NCBI RefSeq assembly: GCF_030406085.1
Contig: NZ_CP129002.1
Location: forward strand, 62,001-126,000
DNA: 64,000 nucleotides
From: Bartonella sp. TP
Lineage (GTDB): Bacteria > Pseudomonadota > Alphaproteobacteria > Rhizobiales > Rhizobiaceae
Direction: 5' to 3'
Positions 33,221-42,855 of the stretch are shown piece by piece. The notes under the pieces are model-generated. The model was given only the letters and a program-made list of their open reading frames with translations. It was not told the DNA's origin and searched no databases. Both the position numbers and the translations under genes were made by a program. Within the stretch, counting starts at the first letter, position 1, and the number at the start of each line of letters is the position of its first letter.

Positions 33221-34603
33221 TTAGTGCTTTAGATATTCTAAACTAGCACGGAATAAATATTCTACTTCTTTTACCGATTGTGCTAAAGCAAATATAATCA
33301 CTCTGTCACCCAATTTTATCTGTGTATTGCCCTCTGGCTGTATTACCTCGCCATCTCTATAGATAGCACCAATACGTAGATTTTTTGAAAGATCCAAATC
33401 TTTTAAAGATTTACCCAGCAAAGATGAGGCAGGCAAAACCTCCCCTTCAAAAATTTCTGCCTTAGCATTAGCCATTTCATGCACAGCCAAAATGCGCCCA
33501 CGCCGCATCTGCTGCAAAATACGTGAAATAGTGATACTGCGAGGATTAATAGAAACATCCACCCCCAAAGCACGATTAAATTCCTGATACATAGTGTTGT
33601 TTACCAATGCTATATTGGCCTTGCAGCCCAGTCTTTTTGCCAGCACAGCACTAAGCACATTAACCTGATCTTGGTCAGTCAGACCTATTATCAAATCTGC
33701 TTTTTCTACCTTTGCTTCCTGCAGCACGGCTACGTCTAAAGCACTGCCTTGCAATACTGTGGCCTTAGATAATTGTTCGCTTACATATTCTGCCCTATCT
33801 TTATCTGGCTCAATAATATAGATTTTCTGACGCTCGGGAGATTTCTCTAGCATCTTGGCCACATATAAGCCAATATGACCACCACCAGCGATAATTAAAC
33901 GCCGCGCCTTTTGCTCTGTATGGCCAAACAAACCAAAAACCCGCGAAATTTTCTCTCTTTTCGTAACCAGATATACCATATCACCAGTTTTTAGTTCGGT
34001 ATTGGAATTGGCTATAAACAGTTCCTCATCACGATAAATAGCCACCACTGTAGTTTCTAAATCTGGAAATAGTTCTGTTAGCAAACGCAGCGGCGTACTT
34101 AAAACCGGACAGCTTTCTAAACATTGCAGACCTAAGGCAACTATATTGTCATTGGCAAAGCTCAAAACCTCATTCGCATCTTGCAGCGCAACACGCTTTA
34201 GCACCATTTGCCCTATTTCTATCTCTGGCGAAATCACCATATCCACTGGCAAATGATCATGCGAAAATAGCGACTGATATTGCGGCTGCAAATAAGCCTG
34301 CGCTCTAATGCGTGCTATTTTGGTTGGTATGTTAAAAATAGAATGTGCCACTTGGCAAGCTATCATATTAATCTCGTCACTATACGTAACCGCCACCAGC
34401 ATGTCAGCATCGGCAGCACCAGCTGCTGCCAAAATAGCCGGATGCGCCCCATGGCCCGTAATGCCGCGCACGTCTAGATTATTGCACACGTTTTCAATCA
34501 AACTGGGCGACGTGTCTATTACGGTCACGTCATGCTCTTCGGCAGAAAGCTTTTTGGCAATGCCGTAGCCCACCTGCCCGACCCCACATATTATAACATG
34601 CAT
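33221..34603 (-). CDS. trkA: Trk potassium uptake regulatory subunit TrkA
   Basis: Peripheral membrane NAD(H)-binding protein that gates the TrkH/KtrB potassium channel. The 460 residues form two tandem RCK units: Rossmann motifs ICGVGQVGYGIAKKL at the start and IAGGGHIGLYVAKML near residue 235, each followed by a TrkA-C domain (LFIANSNTELKTGDMVYLV; QPEGNTQIKLGDRVIIFAL). It lies 31 bp downstream of ntrX, as in other Hyphomicrobiales. hfq, the usual next gene, is not here; tRNA-Glu is. Confidence 0.95.
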   Translation of the reverse strand: MHVIICGVGQVGYGIAKKLSAEEHDVTVIDTSPSLIENVCNNLDVRGITGHGAHPAILAAAGAADADMLVAVTYSDEINMIACQVAHSIFNIPTKIARIRAQAYLQPQYQSLFSHDHLPVDMVISPEIEIGQMVLKRVALQDANEVLSFANDNIVALGLQCLESCPVLSTPLRLLTELFPDLETTVVAIYRDEELFIANSNTELKTGDMVYLVTKREKISRVFGLFGHTEQKARRLIIAGGGHIGLYVAKMLEKSPERQKIYIIEPDKDRAEYVSEQLSKATVLQGSALDVAVLQEAKVEKADLIIGLTDQDQVNVLSAVLAKRLGCKANIALVNNTMYQEFNRALGVDVSINPRSITISRILQQMRRGRILAVHEMANAKAEIFEGEVLPASSLLGKSLKDLDLSKNLRIGAIYRDGEVIQPEGNTQIKLGDRVIIFALAQSVKEVEYLFRASLEYLKH

Positions 34604-34634
34604 TTTAAAATATCCTTTTACATACGTCTTAAAA

Positions 34635-36008
34635 TTAAATTTTGTACTTTACTCCAAGCCCTTTTAGCTTACGATGCAAAGCCGAGCGTTCCATGCCAAT
34701 ATTATCCGCAGTTTTTGAAATATTACCATCGAAACGCTCCATTTGCGCTAGAATATAATTTTTTTCAAAAACCTCGCGCGCTTCGCGAATCTGCATTGTC
34801 ATTATATTATGCGACTTATCCGACAAAGTCTTAGCAATAGGGTCGCTTGTTTCTTCTGGCAACATGTCAGCAGTAATTACATCGCTATTATTGTCACTGC
34901 GTGCTAATATCAACAAACGCTCGATGTGATTTTTTAATTGACGCACATTACCTTCCCAATTATAACCCTGTAGCATAATTACAGCATCGGCGGATAATTG
35001 GCGTGGTTTTATGCCAGATTGCGCAGCAATTTGCTTCACAAAATGCTTAACCAATAAAGGTATATCTTCTCTTCTTTCACATAAGGCAGGTACAGATACT
35101 GGTACAACCGCTAAGCGGTGATATAAATCTTCGCGAAAGCGGCCTTGCTGCACCAAAGCTTTAATATCCTGCGAAGTTGAAGAAATAAGCCTTACGTCCG
35201 ATTGCATAGAGGCGGCTTTGCTAGTAGATTTAAAATGGTGATTTACCAGCCAACTCAACATTTTTGCCTGCACTTCCATAGGCAAATCGGCCACTTCGTC
35301 GATATATAAAGTACCGTTGTTAGCCTCTTCTAGCACACCGATGTTAGGCGACCCATCTGCATCGCTACCGCCAAAAAGGTCGTGCATCATATTTTCTGCG
35401 GTTAAGGTAGCGGCATTTAAAATTACAAAAGGCGCCTGCGCGCGCAGCGAAGAATGATGAATAACCCGAGCAGCTAATTCTTTACCACTGCCAGAAGGGC
35501 CAAAGAGCATAATTCGGCTATTAGTAGCGGCAACTTTTTCAATATTTTGGCGCAAATTTTTAATAGCAGCCGACACACCAACCATCTCTGGCGCTACAAA
35601 AGCACGTTTCTTTAGCTGCGTTAATTCCGCCCTCAGAGAAAAAGTTTCTAACGCTCTTTCTACAGCCAGCAACAATTTATCTAACGCAAATGGCTTTTCG
35701 ATAAAATCATAGGCGCCACGCTTAATAGCGCTAACCGCAGTGTCAATAGTACCATGGCCGGAAATCATAACTACTGGCAAATCTGGATAATTATTTTTGA
35801 TAAAAGTCAAAAGCGCCATGCCATCTATACGGCTACCCTCGAGCCAAATATCCAAAAAAATCAATCTGGGAACAGCATTTTTAAGCATAGCGATAGCAGC
35901 ATCTGCATCGCTGGCTACTTTTGTTTCATAGCCCTCATCACTTAAAATTCCCGAAAGCAAGTCCCTTATATCTGCCTCATCATCGATTATAAGTATATCA
36001 TATGACAT
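34635..36008 (-). CDS. ntrX: Response regulator NtrX
   Basis: Partner of the NtrY kinase; in alphaproteobacterial relatives the pair senses redox/oxygen and nitrogen and affects envelope and cell-cycle genes. The 457 residues comprise a receiver with Asp53 (FLDIWLEG), an AAA+ domain (Walker A FGPSGSGKELAA; Walker B TLYIDEVADLP) and a Fis-type DNA-binding C-terminus (NISKTADNIGMERSALHRKLKGLG). The GAFTGA loop that contacts sigma-54 is replaced by FGGSDADGSPN, as in rhizobial NtrX, so classic sigma-54 activation is unlikely. The ATG at 36008 follows AAGGGC; a GTG at 36026 would contain that site. Confidence 0.94.
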   Translation of the reverse strand: MSYDILIIDDEADIRDLLSGILSDEGYETKVASDADAAIAMLKNAVPRLIFLDIWLEGSRIDGMALLTFIKNNYPDLPVVMISGHGTIDTAVSAIKRGAYDFIEKPFALDKLLLAVERALETFSLRAELTQLKKRAFVAPEMVGVSAAIKNLRQNIEKVAATNSRIMLFGPSGSGKELAARVIHHSSLRAQAPFVILNAATLTAENMMHDLFGGSDADGSPNIGVLEEANNGTLYIDEVADLPMEVQAKMLSWLVNHHFKSTSKAASMQSDVRLISSTSQDIKALVQQGRFREDLYHRLAVVPVSVPALCERREDIPLLVKHFVKQIAAQSGIKPRQLSADAVIMLQGYNWEGNVRQLKNHIERLLILARSDNNSDVITADMLPEETSDPIAKTLSDKSHNIMTMQIREAREVFEKNYILAQMERFDGNISKTADNIGMERSALHRKLKGLGVKYKI

Positions 36009-36022
36009 TTTTTTGCCCTTAT

Positions 36023-38233
36023 TCACACATCTATCTTATTAACATAAGGAAACACCATGCGTATCATGGCTCCCATTCCGTTGTAAAAATCTTGCGGTGC
36101 GTCATGTAGCTCCATATAGCCCTTATGCTCTTCTACAATTTTGCGTACTATTGCCAAACCCAAGCCCGTGCCTTTTTTTCGCGTGGTTATATATGGCTCC
36201 AACAGACTTGAACGCCCGCTTGACGGCAATCCACGCCCATTATCTATAATCTCTACAATAATTTGCGCTCCATTTCTATAGGCTCTTAATAATATATGGC
36301 CTTTTGCGGACCTTTCCACTAGGGATAGAGATTCTATAGATTCGCTAGCATTTTTGATAACATTACCGAACGCCTGCCCTAGTAAGCGTGTATCGAACTC
36401 ACCCCATAATGGCTCTTCACTAAAATCTTGTTCAAAACTTATCCCACTTTTTGAAACCTCAATCAAAAAGCTAGCTTCCTTTAGTGGCTGCCTTATATCA
36501 GCCAATTGGGTATTTATCTTTGGCATGCGAGCAAAGGCAGAAAATTCATTGACCATACGGCCAATATCACCAACTTGCCGCACTATGGTATTTAAGCATT
36601 TGTCAAAAATCTCCTTGTCCTGCACAATCATATGCGAATAACGGCGTCTTATCCGCTCTGCCGAAAGCTGAATAGGGGTTAAAGGGTTCTTAATCTCATG
36701 GGCAATGCGTTTTGCCACCTCGGTCCAGGCCAAGGCACGGTGCGCCTCTACTAGCTCGGTAATGTCATCTATGGTAATTACCAGCGCTTTGCCAGTAGTT
36801 TCACCTCTTTCCTGGGTAATTTGTACATTATATACACGCAATTGACCTTGCTGAGATATCGTAATTTGCTCTTGATATTTAGTATTTTGCTTATGTTTGG
36901 TTAGATCCAGTAATTGCTCAATACGCTCTTTGCCTAAAAATGGGCTAAGCTCCAGAATAGTTTTACCTATTAAATCTGAAGCATGCAGATTAAACATATT
37001 CTCTAACGAAGGGTTAAGCATTGTAATATGGCCAACGGAGTCCACACCAATAACGCCAGCGGTTACGCCAGCCAACACCGCCTCAGAAAAGCGGCGCCTG
37101 GAGTCTATTTGGTCTTTTGCAGAAATTAACTCGTTACGCTGGGCTCTAAGCTCTTGCACCATATAATTAAAGCTTTGCGAAAGCTGGCCAATATCGTCAT
37201 CTTTCAAATATGGGGGCAAGACTATATTCAACTCGCCTTTCGCCACCTTAGCTGCCGCATTTATAAGCAAGCGAATAGGCGAAACTAAGCGATTTGCCAC
37301 CGTAACGCCAGTAAGAATGGCCGAAAACAACATAGTTAAAAACAGGCAGAAATATAAAACCGCAAAAGCAAGCTGCAACGGCAGACGCGCAGCTTGCATG
37401 CTTTTATATCGGTTAGTGGTATATTCAGTCAGCCGCAAAGCCTCTAATACACTAGGCCGCACTTTACGCACTACGTATAAATATGTACCCTCTATCTGAT
37501 TTAGCTTTATAATTACACCAAAATAATCATGCTCTCCTGGCTGAAAAGGAAAAGGGTACCCATCTTGCGCTTGGGCTATTAGATTCTTTGGCGGAATCGG
37601 CAGGCTTTTTTCGCCACCTAAATAGCTAGAGACATAAATCGTGCCGTCCCGACTTAGCAAAAAAGCAGCGCGCATATTATAAGCTGCGGCCTGCAGCGTC
37701 ATTCGCCTTTTATATTCTAAGAGATTATCCGACAAAAGCTTGCGGTCATCCAACGAAGCTTTCATATTATAAGCATTATACATTAAGCTATTTAAAGTCT
37801 CATCGGCATAGACATTTGCAATATTAATAGAAGAATCAACTATAGCCTTGGTACTATTATTAAACCAACGATCTAGCCCCATATTAAAAGTAACTACAGC
37901 CACAATAGCCACCGCAAGACTGGGCAAAGTTGCCACAACAGAAAATAAAGAGATAATCCGTACATGCAAGCGAGAAGCCGCCCCACCATCGCGCCAAGCT
38001 TTGAGTATAGGCGCTATGCGCGAGCTAATGGCGATGATTAATAAGAACACACAGGCTAAATTAATGCATATCAAGGCAATAGACACATATCTATCTGGCG
38101 CTAGCTTGGTAACGCCCAGCAAAATAAAAAAGGAAATAGCGGTAACAGCCAAAGAAAAAACTATCAAGATTATTTCCAAAGCCGGGCTTTCTGCCTCATC
38201 CGGTAGTTGCACTATATTTCTATTTTTTTGCAA
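36023..38233 (-). CDS. ntrY: Sensor histidine kinase NtrY
   Basis: Membrane sensor kinase of 736 residues. It has N-terminal helices (about 22-110), a periplasmic or sensor loop with a DUF3412-like region, another helix near 290-315, a HAMP domain (RLVSPIRLLINAAAKVAKGEL), a PAS domain (VLAGVTAGVIGVDSVGHI), then the His box AKRIAHEIKNPLTPIQLSAERI and the ATP-binding lid (IIDNGRGLP; KKGTGLGLAIVRKIVEEH). First gene of ntrY-ntrX-trkA. In relatives dusB-ntrB-ntrC precede it; here rirA is divergent instead. Confidence 0.95.
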   Translation of the reverse strand: MQKNRNIVQLPDEAESPALEIILIVFSLAVTAISFFILLGVTKLAPDRYVSIALICINLACVFLLIIAISSRIAPILKAWRDGGAASRLHVRIISLFSVVATLPSLAVAIVAVVTFNMGLDRWFNNSTKAIVDSSINIANVYADETLNSLMYNAYNMKASLDDRKLLSDNLLEYKRRMTLQAAAYNMRAAFLLSRDGTIYVSSYLGGEKSLPIPPKNLIAQAQDGYPFPFQPGEHDYFGVIIKLNQIEGTYLYVVRKVRPSVLEALRLTEYTTNRYKSMQAARLPLQLAFAVLYFCLFLTMLFSAILTGVTVANRLVSPIRLLINAAAKVAKGELNIVLPPYLKDDDIGQLSQSFNYMVQELRAQRNELISAKDQIDSRRRFSEAVLAGVTAGVIGVDSVGHITMLNPSLENMFNLHASDLIGKTILELSPFLGKERIEQLLDLTKHKQNTKYQEQITISQQGQLRVYNVQITQERGETTGKALVITIDDITELVEAHRALAWTEVAKRIAHEIKNPLTPIQLSAERIRRRYSHMIVQDKEIFDKCLNTIVRQVGDIGRMVNEFSAFARMPKINTQLADIRQPLKEASFLIEVSKSGISFEQDFSEEPLWGEFDTRLLGQAFGNVIKNASESIESLSLVERSAKGHILLRAYRNGAQIIVEIIDNGRGLPSSGRSSLLEPYITTRKKGTGLGLAIVRKIVEEHKGYMELHDAPQDFYNGMGAMIRMVFPYVNKIDV

Positions 38234-38250
38234 TCTAATATGCCTTTTTC

Positions 38251-38266
38251 GAATTTTTTAAAATTC
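38251..38266. promoter_or_regulatory. 16-bp palindrome in the divergent ntrY / rirA gap
   Basis: GAATTTT-TT-AAAATTC, perfect 7 bp arms with a 2 bp centre, 17 bp upstream of the ntrY start codon and 65 bp from rirA. It is a candidate operator for either gene, possibly for RirA itself. It is AT-only apart from the ends, so chance cannot be excluded. Confidence 0.35.
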
Positions 38267-38330
38267 CATTCTATGATATTTTCTTTAAATATGCTACAAT
38301 AAGTTAATTATAACACATAATAGGAAAACT

Positions 38331-38762
38331 ATGCGGCTTACTAAACAAACTAATTATGCAATACGCATATTAATGTATTGCGATACCAATCAAGGAAAGC
38401 TTAGCCAAATATCCGAAATAGCAAAAGCATATAATGTGTCAGAAAATTTTTTATTTAAAATATTGCAGTCATTAGTCAAGGCCAATTTTGTTAAAACGGT
38501 ACGCGGTCGCAATGGCGGAATTTACCTAACAAAACCAGCGCAAGAAATCTCTGTTGCTGAAGTAATTAAAGTTACAGAGGATAATTTTGCTATGGCAGAA
38601 TGTTTTGAAAACGAGGCCGCAGAATGCCCTTTGCTAGATTCCTGCGGCCTAAATGCCGCCTTTAACAAAGCGCTAAGAGCTTTTTTTACCGTGCTAGAGC
38701 AAACCACAATTGCACAATTGCAAAGACCCAATTTTAAAGAACGACTTGGCCTGGCAGAGTAA
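38331..38762 (+). CDS. rirA: Rhizobial iron regulator RirA (Rrf2 family)
   Basis: Fe-S cluster-sensing repressor of iron uptake genes in Hyphomicrobiales. The 143 residues start MRLTKQTNYAIRILMYC, with a winged helix (VRGRNGGIYLTKPA) and the ligand cysteines at 91, 99 and 105 (AECFENEAAECPLLDSCGL), the same positions as in characterised RirA. This gene is the strongest single taxonomic marker in the window. It precedes ispD by 6 bp and probably shares its transcript; its promoter lies in the gap with ntrY. Confidence 0.95.
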   Translation: MRLTKQTNYAIRILMYCDTNQGKLSQISEIAKAYNVSENFLFKILQSLVKANFVKTVRGRNGGIYLTKPAQEISVAEVIKVTEDNFAMAECFENEAAECPLLDSCGLNAAFNKALRAFFTVLEQTTIAQLQRPNFKERLGLAE

Positions 38763-38768
38763 AACACA

Positions 38769-39479
38769 ATGTTAATGCCCCGCAATTGTAGTGCCATTAT
38801 CTTAGCCGCTGGCAAAGGCAATCGCGCTGCTACCGAAATACCAAAGCAATATATGAAGATAAACGGTCGCCCTTTACTGGAATATAGCTTGCATAGCTTT
38901 ATCAACAGCCGGCTATTCACGCAGATAATCTTGGTAATAGCCCGACAAGACGAAGCTTTATGCCGCTCTTCGCTACCGCCAAAGCTACACAAGCAAATCA
39001 AGATAACATTTGGCGCTGATAGCCGCCAAGCCTCTACCTGGCAGGCGCTATCTGCCCTAGCCGATAATCCCCCAGATTATGTTTTTATCCATGACGCGGC
39101 CAGGCCATTTATCTCTTACCAAAAACTACAAGAACTACAGCAGAATCTACAGCCAAATCAAGGCGTTTCCCTAGCGCTTCGCGTGAGTGACAGCATAAAA
39201 AAAATCAACCAACAAAATTTTATCACAGAAAATATCGACCGCAAGCATCTTTATGCCGCGCAAACCCCACAGGCCTTTCCTTTTTCCGCAATTTTCAAAG
39301 CACACCAACAAGCAAGCGCGCAGGCAGCAACTGACTTTACTGATGACAGTGCTTTGGCTACATATTATGGCCTACCAGTAAAGCTGCTACCTGGCAACGC
39401 GACTAATATTAAGCTTACTTGGAAGCAAGATTTTCAAATAGCCGAATTTTTGGCCCAGAACTATCAATGGGAGGAATAA
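38769..39479 (+). CDS. ispD: 2-C-methyl-D-erythritol 4-phosphate cytidylyltransferase
   Basis: Third step of the non-mevalonate isoprenoid pathway: CTP plus MEP to CDP-ME. The 236 residues show the nucleotidyltransferase motif IILAAGKGNRA, the YVFIHDAARPFI block and TPQAFPF. An ATG two codons in (38775) is an alternative start. In most Hyphomicrobiales IspD is fused to IspF as one protein; here it ends with a TAA that overlaps the ATG of ispF by one base (TAATG), in a different frame. Confidence 0.93.
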   Translation: MLMPRNCSAIILAAGKGNRAATEIPKQYMKINGRPLLEYSLHSFINSRLFTQIILVIARQDEALCRSSLPPKLHKQIKITFGADSRQASTWQALSALADNPPDYVFIHDAARPFISYQKLQELQQNLQPNQGVSLALRVSDSIKKINQQNFITENIDRKHLYAAQTPQAFPFSAIFKAHQQASAQAATDFTDDSALATYYGLPVKLLPGNATNIKLTWKQDFQIAEFLAQNYQWEE

Positions 39480-39982
39480 TGCCAGATATCAGAATAGGCA
39501 ATGGCTATGATGTTCATGCCTTTATTGAACATGAAACTACAACTATCTCAGAACATTATATAATTTTATGCGCAGAGAAAATTCCCTTTCATAAAAAACT
39601 AAATGGTCATTCCGACTCTGATGTTGCCCTGCATGCACTTACCGATGCAATTTTGGGCACTTATGGTTTAGGTGATATCGGCACTTATTTTCCGCCACAT
39701 GAGGCAGAGTGGAAAAATGCTCCCTCTAGCATTTTTGTCAAAAAAGCTCTCGAGCTAATTCACGCAAAAGGCGGCAAAATTTCAAACATAGATATTACAC
39801 TTATAGCTCAAGAGCCACAAATTTCTATTTTTCGTAAAAAAATGCAAAACAATCTAGCCGAATTACTAAAGCTAGAGCCATGTCGCATTGGGCTAAAAGC
39901 CACAACGAATGAAAAACTAGGATTTATAGGCCGTGGTGAGGGCATTGCCGCCATCGCAACCGCTTGCATTATCTTTGGCTAG
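39479..39982 (+). CDS. ispF: 2-C-methyl-D-erythritol 2,4-cyclodiphosphate synthase
   Basis: Fifth step of the non-mevalonate pathway, a trimeric zinc enzyme. From the ATG at 39479 it is 167 residues: MPDIRIGNGYDVHAF, then LNGHSDSDVALHALTDAILG with the metal His/Asp residues, GDIGTYFPPHE and the C-terminal TNEKLGFIGRGEGIAA. GGAGG lies 5 bases before the ATG, so it can be translated on its own or by termination-reinitiation from ispD. It overlaps the convergent coq10 end by 4 bp. Confidence 0.94.
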   Translation: MPDIRIGNGYDVHAFIEHETTTISEHYIILCAEKIPFHKKLNGHSDSDVALHALTDAILGTYGLGDIGTYFPPHEAEWKNAPSSIFVKKALELIHAKGGKISNIDITLIAQEPQISIFRKKMQNNLAELLKLEPCRIGLKATTNEKLGFIGRGEGIAAIATACIIFG

Positions 39983-40428
39983 GGTTTATATACCGCATCG
40001 GCCCTTTTTTCAAAAGCCTCTGCAAATTTCAAAAAAGCCGCGTCAAAAACACTACCCATTAATAGCCCCAAGCTCTTGCTTTTGAACTCATAATCTATAA
40101 AAAATTCTATTTCGCTTTTGTAGCACTCTAAATCAACAAAAGCCCAGCGATTTTCTAAATATTTAAACGGCCCGTCCACATAGCTAACCTTAATAATATT
40201 ATTGTCTGGGTCCAGCTGCACTATTGTAGTAAAACTTTCGCAAAAAATTTTATAGCCAACACTCATAACAGCAGTAACTATCGTAAGATTTTCCTGCTGG
40301 ATTTTATCTAAAACCCTTAACTCCTTACACATTGGTAGAAATTGCGGATATTTTTCTACATCGGCCACCAGAGCAAACATCTCGGCAGCCTTATGTGCGA
40401 CTATGCGCTTAGTTCCAAATTTTGGCAT
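39979..40428 (-). CDS. Coenzyme Q-binding protein COQ10 (START/RatA family)
   Basis: A 149-residue SRPBCC/START-like protein. Relatives bind ubiquinone and assist its function in respiration; databases also label them RatA-like. Conserved opening [39 protein letters not shown]-type pattern (residues 1-39), and [21 protein letters not shown] in the second half. It overlaps lipA by 20 bp, so translation is probably coupled. Usual neighbour of lipA in this order. Confidence 0.88.
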   Translation of the reverse strand: MPKFGTKRIVAHKAAEMFALVADVEKYPQFLPMCKELRVLDKIQQENLTIVTAVMSVGYKIFCESFTTIVQLDPDNNIIKVSYVDGPFKYLENRWAFVDLECYKSEIEFFIDYEFKSKSLGLLMGSVFDAAFLKFAEAFEKRADAVYKP

Positions 40429-41401
40429 ATAGCGGCTTTTCTGTCGAGACTAACAATTTTTTGGCTCTAGCAGCTCTAAGAATCTCAAAATTTTCACCAG
40501 CATGATGCGAAGAGCGCGTCAAAGGGCTAGAAGCCACATGCAAAAAGCCTTTGGTCTTGGCAATAGTAGCATAGGAGGCAAACTCTTCTGGCGGTACAAA
40601 TCTTACAACCTCATGATGTTTGGGCGTAGGCTGCAAATATTGACCCATAGTCAAAAAATCTACATCCGCCGAGCGTAAATCATCCATCAATTGCAAAATT
40701 TCATTTCGCGTCTCACCAAAGCCAAGCATTATACCGGATTTAGTAAACATCGCAGGATCAAGCTCTTTTACCCGCTGCAATAACCGTAATGAGTGAAAAT
40801 ATCTAGCTCCTGGTCGCACTTTGAGATATTTAGAGGGCACTGTTTCTAAATTATGATTAAAAACATCTGGCTTTGCTGCAACGACCTTTTCTATTGCGCC
40901 ATCCTTATGCCGAAAATCGGGGGTTAGAACTTCAATTGTGGTACCAGCAGACCGCGCTCTGATTTCGGCAATAACATTGGCAAATTGCTCGGCACCACCA
41001 TCTGGCAAATCATCTCTATCTACCGAAGTTACCACCACATGCTTCAGCTTCATCTTAGCCACGGCTTCTGCCACGCGCTGTGGTTCTTGCAAATCTAACT
41101 CGTGCGGTATACCAGTAGAAACATTGCAAAACGCACAGGCTCTGGTACATATTTCTCCCAAGATCATAAAGCTAGCATGCCCTTGATGCCAACATTCGCC
41201 TATATTTGGACAGCCAGCCTCTTCACACACAGTTACCAATTTATTATTGCGTACTATAGATCTAGTTTCTTCATATAATTTAGAGTTAGGCGCCTTTACC
41301 CGAATCCAATCGGGTTTTTTACTAATTTTATTGTCTGGCCGATGCGCTTTTTCTGGATGCCGCTGCGCCCTATCTTTTAATCTATCTATAATAGTAACCA
41401 T
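40409..41401 (-). CDS. lipA: Lipoyl synthase
   Basis: Radical-SAM enzyme that inserts sulfur into octanoyl groups to form lipoyl cofactors, needed here by PdhB and PdhC. The 330 residues have the auxiliary cluster [13 protein letters not shown], the radical-SAM CTRACAFCN motif and the C-terminal [13 protein letters not shown] with its serine ligand. It lies 10 bp after lpdA, so the enzyme is made with its client complex. Confidence 0.96.
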   Translation of the reverse strand: MVTIIDRLKDRAQRHPEKAHRPDNKISKKPDWIRVKAPNSKLYEETRSIVRNNKLVTVCEEAGCPNIGECWHQGHASFMILGEICTRACAFCNVSTGIPHELDLQEPQRVAEAVAKMKLKHVVVTSVDRDDLPDGGAEQFANVIAEIRARSAGTTIEVLTPDFRHKDGAIEKVVAAKPDVFNHNLETVPSKYLKVRPGARYFHSLRLLQRVKELDPAMFTKSGIMLGFGETRNEILQLMDDLRSADVDFLTMGQYLQPTPKHHEVVRFVPPEEFASYATIAKTKGFLHVASSPLTRSSHHAGENFEILRAARAKKLLVSTEKPLYAKIWN

Positions 41402-41411
41402 TACAGTTAAC

Positions 41412-42833
41412 TCACTTATTTAATGCTCTGGAGTAAGCGTCCAACACACTTTCCTTCATCATTTCCGATAAGGTTGGATGGGCAAAAACACTATGCATAA
41501 GCTCTTGCTCGGTGGTTTCCAAATTCATAGCAATAACAAATCCTGCAATAAGCTCGGTAACCTCCGCGCCTATCATATGCGCACCCAATAATTGTCCGGT
41601 TTTTGCGTCAAAGATAGTTTTTATCATGCCATGCTCTTCGCCCAAAGCTATAGCCTTACCATTGGCAGAAAAATTATAACGCCCTACTTTAAGCTCATGC
41701 CCACGCTCACGAGCTGCCTTTTCCGTTAATCCAACAGAAGCAAGCTGCGGCTCGCAATAAATGCACGATGGAATTTTGGCTCTATCCAATGGATGTACAG
41801 ACGTCAAGCCCGCAATTTTCTCCACACAAATCACGCCCTCTTCTTCAGCTTTATGCGCCAGCATAGGAGCCCCAGCAACATCGCCTATGGCATATATACC
41901 AGCTATATTGGTGCGGCTCCACTCATCGGTAACTATACAATTATCCGTTTTTATCCCTATATCTTCAAGCCCTAGCCCCTCAATATTTGGCACCACCCCG
42001 ATAGCGCTTATGAGCTTTTCGCAGGTCAAATTTTGCTTCACACCATTTACATCAATTGCTATCGACAGATTTTTTTCATTATTAGTAATTTTTTCTATAT
42101 TAGCATTAGTCAATATTTTTATACCTTGAATCTCTAGCTGCTTTTTTGCTAGCATAGAGATTTCCTCATCCTCGGTAGTCAAAATATTCGCCAGCCGCTC
42201 AACAACTGTAACCTTACTACCCATAGCATTATAAAAAGAGGCAAACTCTATGCCAATAGCACCCGAGCCGATAATAACCAAAGATTCAGGAATAGTCTGT
42301 GGCACTAAGGCCTCAAAGTAAGTCCATATTTTTTCACCCAACGTCTCTGTACCTGGCAATATCCTAGGCCGCGCGCCCGTGGCTAAAATTACATGCTTAG
42401 CTCTATAAACACCTTCACCCAGCGCTTTAACTGGCGCTGAATTAGAAGCCTGCACTTCAATTTCTACCCCCAAGCCAGTTTTTTTTAGCTTAGCTTGGCC
42501 CCATATTACATCTATTTTATTTTTTTTCATCAAAAAGCCAACACCAGCATTCAGTTTAGCAGAAACAGCCCTTGAGCGCGACACTATCGCCTGGATATCT
42601 GGCTCTATTTTTCCCTGCAATTTCAAGCCAAATTCAGAAAAATTATCTGCCAGACCCTTTATCTGCGCCGATCGCAACAAAGCTTTGGTTGGGATACAAC
42701 CCCAATTTAAACAAATACCGCCCAAATAATCTCGCTCAATAATTGCCGTTTTAAAGCCTAATTGTGCAGCACGAATAGCCGCAACATAGCCACCTGGGCC
42801 GGAGCCTATTACTATAACATCATACATAGCCAT
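41412..42833 (-). CDS. lpdA: Dihydrolipoamide dehydrogenase (E3)
   Basis: FAD enzyme that reoxidises dihydrolipoyl groups of the pyruvate dehydrogenase complex. The 473 residues contain [19 protein letters not shown], the redox disulfide [15 protein letters not shown], the NAD site [37 protein letters not shown] and the C-terminal HAHPTLSE-type motif ([11 protein letters not shown]). Fourth gene of the pdhA-pdhB-pdhC-lpdA-lipA-coq10 run. Confidence 0.96.
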   Translation of the reverse strand: MAMYDVIVIGSGPGGYVAAIRAAQLGFKTAIIERDYLGGICLNWGCIPTKALLRSAQIKGLADNFSEFGLKLQGKIEPDIQAIVSRSRAVSAKLNAGVGFLMKKNKIDVIWGQAKLKKTGLGVEIEVQASNSAPVKALGEGVYRAKHVILATGARPRILPGTETLGEKIWTYFEALVPQTIPESLVIIGSGAIGIEFASFYNAMGSKVTVVERLANILTTEDEEISMLAKKQLEIQGIKILTNANIEKITNNEKNLSIAIDVNGVKQNLTCEKLISAIGVVPNIEGLGLEDIGIKTDNCIVTDEWSRTNIAGIYAIGDVAGAPMLAHKAEEEGVICVEKIAGLTSVHPLDRAKIPSCIYCEPQLASVGLTEKAARERGHELKVGRYNFSANGKAIALGEEHGMIKTIFDAKTGQLLGAHMIGAEVTELIAGFVIAMNLETTEQELMHSVFAHPTLSEMMKESVLDAYSRALNK

Positions 42834-42855
42834 TTATCTTTTCTCCTCAAGCTCA

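Noticed and set aside
36009-36026. Extended NtrX start (GTG) overlapping ntrY
   Set aside because: AAGGGC would lie inside the coding part; ATG 36008 gives the normal N-terminus and phospho-acceptor at 53.
39419-39478. Longer IspF start inside ispD
   Set aside because: The 20 extra codons are the ispD C-terminus read out of frame; ATG 39479 has GGAGG and the family N-terminus.
40409-40428. lipA/coq10 20-bp overlap as a frameshift
   Set aside because: Both proteins have normal lengths and ends; such overlap is ordinary translational coupling.
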